Of a DNA stretch of 64,000 bases, positions 61,938 to 64,000 are shown in pieces. The stretch is from Bacillota bacterium. GTDB taxonomy: Bacteria > Bacillota > Clostridia > Lachnospirales > Cellulosilyticaceae. The stretch is from positions 1-64,000 of the forward strand of contig JAEYPM010000022.1 of assembly GCA_023410675.1 (NCBI GenBank), read 5' to 3'. The notes beneath the pieces were generated by a model that was given only the letters and a program-made list of their open reading frames with translations, was not told where the DNA came from and searched no databases. Numbering within the stretch: position 1 is the first letter of the stretch; the number at the start of each line of letters is the position of its first letter. Made by a program: the position numbers and the translations under genes.

Positions 61938-63299
61938 CTATGGTATAACTCTTTTTCCTTCTATCATTTCTGATACCTGACGTGCAAAAGTTGCATTTGA
62001 TAAGCTTTGTAACCTATCAATAAAATCCTCATTTGTTATAACCTTATCTAAGTCATACAACATAACCCAAATTTGATCTAACGTCTTATCATCTTTATTA
62101 AGCTCGCTGTCAATGTAATAAGCAAGTAATGCTCCACCATTATATACTTGATAATAATCCTCCATACTTGAACTCCCATTAGTTAACCTAGATGAAGCTG
62201 CAATTAAATTGATTGGTTTTTGGTAATCTTTATCTAACTCTGAAATTAGCGTGTTAATGTACGCGTTAAAATCTTCTTCAGACCATATTCCAGTTTTGAA
62301 AAGTACTTTACCTGCATAGTAATTCGTAAAGCCTTCCTTTATCCAATTAACCTCATCTTCTGTTTCGATTGCACTCCCATTCCACCAATGAAATATTTCA
62401 TGAGATATTATTGAAATATTGTTATCCATTAAAATGCTATAATTCCCAGCAGCCCCTCCATGAATAGGTATGGGAGGTAATATACTTATAGCCCAAAAAG
62501 ATGAATTTTTTTTTATAGATATATCCGTCGTCATTTCTATTTCTCTATAAATCTTCTCTATATTTTGATTCAAAATTTCCTTAGCATCCTTATCCATCTT
62601 TTCGATTATTCCCACACTTATATCTTTGAAATGGGTCACTTCTATATCTTTCCCAAGCCCCCAATATGTATTTCTAAATTCTGCTATAGATATCCCCTTC
62701 ATGTTTTCCCATGGATCATTAACTTCCCAACCTTCTGGCAAATCAAACTGAACTGAGGAAATACCAGGTTGACTTTTGGGCATTACTTCTTTAAATAAAA
62801 ATGACTTTCCCTCACTAAATGTAATTGGAGTATAAAGGATATACAGCCCCCTGAAATAACCATAATCATCAGCTAAAAAACTTATGGCTTTTCCTCTATC
62901 CCCTCTCTCAATAAAAGGATCTATTGTGTAGGTTATTGTAATTGGTTCGTTATCAAATCCTATCCATACTCGTTCTAAAGCAGAAAATGTAGGTATACTC
63001 TTCCAATGGGCAATTTCTTTATTCTTCTTCTTAACAAGGAAGTTGCTTACTCTAATATTTCTGTCTTTGCTCCTTGGCTCACCAATAAACAAGTCTAAAA
63101 AAAGTCGCTTATTAGGTTTAATAGTCATGGTTACTTCTACGAGATGGGTATAATTATCTACCTTTAAGATATAGTCGATTTTTGTATCAGGTTGTGCCAA
63201 TCCTGTTAGCAAATAAAAAACGATGATTAAGATTATTGAACTTAGTACTATCACAAACCCTTTTAATATTACTTTAATCCTACTCATTATATTATTCAT
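61938..63299 (-). CDS. Membrane-anchored M1/M61-like HExxH peptidase
   Basis: This 453-residue protein has one N-terminal membrane helix (about 8-33), then an outer domain. The motif HEIFHWWNG is followed about 18 residues later by WIKEGFTNYYAG, giving HExxH-x18-E, the zinc site of gluzincins. HWWN resembles the M61 HTWN signature. It acts outside the cell as a peptidase or a related enzyme. Its stop is inside the start region of the methyltransferase gene downstream. The start is upstream of the helix; AGGAA-type sequence is weak. Confidence 0.7.
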   Translation of the reverse strand: MNNIMSRIKVILKGFVIVLSSIILIIVFYLLTGLAQPDTKIDYILKVDNYTHLVEVTMTIKPNKRLFLDLFIGEPRSKDRNIRVSNFLVKKKNKEIAHWKSIPTFSALERVWIGFDNEPITITYTIDPFIERGDRGKAISFLADDYGYFRGLYILYTPITFSEGKSFLFKEVMPKSQPGISSVQFDLPEGWEVNDPWENMKGISIAEFRNTYWGLGKDIEVTHFKDISVGIIEKMDKDAKEILNQNIEKIYREIEMTTDISIKKNSSFWAISILPPIPIHGGAAGNYSILMDNNISIISHEIFHWWNGSAIETEDEVNWIKEGFTNYYAGKVLFKTGIWSEEDFNAYINTLISELDKDYQKPINLIAASSRLTNGSSSMEDYYQVYNGGALLAYYIDSELNKDDKTLDQIWVMLYDLDKVITNEDFIDRLQSLSNATFARQVSEMIEGKRVIP

Positions 63300-63502
63300 T
63301 CCTTTATGGATATAGTTGTTTCTTTATGGATCAGAATCACTTGCTTCTTTCGCTTAGGCAAATGTGCCTAGTAACTGGATTAATTGTGGTTATGATTGGT
63401 TGGTTGTTATGCAATCTTATAGATGAATCTACTTGAAACAGCTAGATCATCTTTTACAACACATAGATTTGTAAAGGCATAAGCTCTTAATCTTCCTTTG
63501 TG

Positions 63503-63832
63503 CTAGCGAGAAAACCTTCCATACCTTCCCGAAGTATTGTTTTTTACATGATCTGGCAATTCTATTAATATACGAGCTACTGGTTTGCCACGTACACAAA
63601 AGCCTACATAATATATTAGTCCACATTGACATTTAAAATAATACTCAATAATATACAAATCTTCTTTGTCCATATGTCGTTCAAAATCACTTAATGGACA
63701 ACTCCCTGCAAGTAATTCTATATCTCCTTGAAGGGTTAATGCTCTTAATCTTTTAAACACATCATACTCATTAATTGAAGGGCCATTATATCCTTTAAAA
63801 ATATCTTCACAGTTACTACATGGCACAAACAT
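63503..63832 (-). CDS. Small cysteine-rich protein, possible zinc binding
   Basis: This protein of about 109 residues begins MFVPCSNCEDIF; the start is set by GGAGGTGG upstream (a longer frame to 63862 is less likely). Two Cys pairs, CSNC and CQC, with SCPL in between, suggest one zinc site. It has no signal peptide. It is co-oriented with a partial gene 26 bases upstream, which suggests an operon, perhaps a toxin/immunity-like pair; that is speculation. Confidence 0.45.
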   Translation of the reverse strand: MFVPCSNCEDIFKGYNGPSINEYDVFKRLRALTLQGDIELLAGSCPLSDFERHMDKEDLYIIEYYFKCQCGLIYYVGFCVRGKPVARILIELPDHVKNNTSGRYGRFSR

Positions 63833-63858
63833 AATCCACCTCCGTCTATTTCTTGGCC

Positions 63859-64000
63859 TCAAAAAAACATAACATCGTTACTTGTAAACTCATTACTATC
63901 AATTAACTCTTCATTAACAGAAACAACTTTGAACTTGTTTTTATTCAGTAGCTCTTCTATGTCATCTTTTGAATAATAGCTGTCCCATATAATATACTCT
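63859..64000 (-). CDS. 3' end of a gene continuing past the window
   Basis: The minus-strand frame is open from the window edge to a TGA at 63859 and reads EYIIWDSYYSKDDIEELL, then NKFKVVSVNEELIDSNEF and SNDVMFF. About 46 residues are visible. No family is recognised. It ends 26 bases before the small Cys-rich gene and probably shares a transcript. Confidence 0.5.
   Translation of the reverse strand, partial: EYIIWDSYYSKDDIEELLNKNKFKVVSVNEELIDSNEFTSNDVMFF

Noticed and set aside
63447..63632. 61-residue minus-strand frame
   Set aside because: Shifted frame overlapping the Cys-rich gene; composition unlike a real protein and no start signals.
1..64000. tRNA, rRNA, riboswitch, integrase or transposase genes
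   Set aside because: Looked for on both strands by eye; no cloverleaf, conserved aptamer core or recombinase motif was recognised. A covariance-model scan could overturn this.

Overview
The window is AT-rich DNA with strong Gram-positive ribosome-binding sites (AGGAGG type). It encodes a SpoVAF-like spore germination protein, a meso-diaminopimelate dehydrogenase, lipoproteins, secreted proteins with type I dockerins and many Firmicute-type regulators. This suggests a spore-forming, low-GC anaerobe of the class Clostridia, possibly a fibre-degrading Lachnospirales relative such as Cellulosilyticum. The genus is inferred from gene content only. I saw no rRNA, tRNA, CRISPR array, prophage or intact insertion sequence.

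Layout. 0.4-8 kb: two secreted dockerin proteins with PPC-like repeats flank a TetR regulator with two flavodoxin-fold genes, and a radical SAM/SPASM enzyme paired with a 284-residue leader-bearing, lipobox-containing protein. 7.3-9.1 kb: an L,D-transpeptidase and a DUF1624 membrane protein. 9.1-16.9 kb: an eight-gene catabolic operon (KDPG-aldolase family, TIM-barrel isomerase, anion permease, hydantoinase/oxoprolinase-type ATPase, HExxH protein, PfkB sugar kinase, HxlA, HxlB). 17.3-20.1 kb: an alpha/beta hydrolase, a decayed membrane gene and two RCC1-repeat genes bracketed by 119-bp direct repeats. 20.4-30 kb: two membrane-anchored J-domain/TPR proteins, a YhhN protein, an SPFH protein with a ribbon-helix-helix partner, a lipoprotein, an MFS carrier and an HscC-type Hsp70. 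30-32.4 kb: the AmmeMemoRadiSam genes. 32.6-35 kb: a hypothetical gene, a dead copy of it, and a thioredoxin/CcdA pair. 35.1-40 kb: a TetR-controlled MacAB-like exporter. 40-49.6 kb: VOC, DUF2935, Gfo/Idh/MocA, SpoVAF-like, DUF4097-like, a membrane-anchored AraC regulator, the ruins of a two-component system, and a VanY-type carboxypeptidase. 49.7-58.5 kb: a lipoprotein preceded by three DnaA-box matches, Ddh, and a 1277-residue protein joining two TrmO-like domains to a UvrA-like ATPase, then AraC/GyrI and membrane genes. 58.5-64 kb: small and decayed genes, a stalk-domain secreted protein, a truncated methyltransferase and a membrane HExxH peptidase.

How parts may work together. The 9-17 kb operon reads as uptake, isomerisation, phosphorylation and aldol cleavage of a sugar acid or similar anion, with a ribulose-monophosphate-type module at its end. 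HscC and the two HPE-motif J-proteins look like a specialised membrane-linked Hsp70 system. The SPFH/RHH pair is probably controlled through a perfect 24-bp palindrome over its promoter. The exporter operon is TetR-linked and sits beside a thioredoxin/CcdA pair. Several loci show decay: frameshifts at A7 runs, internal deletions and partial gene copies.
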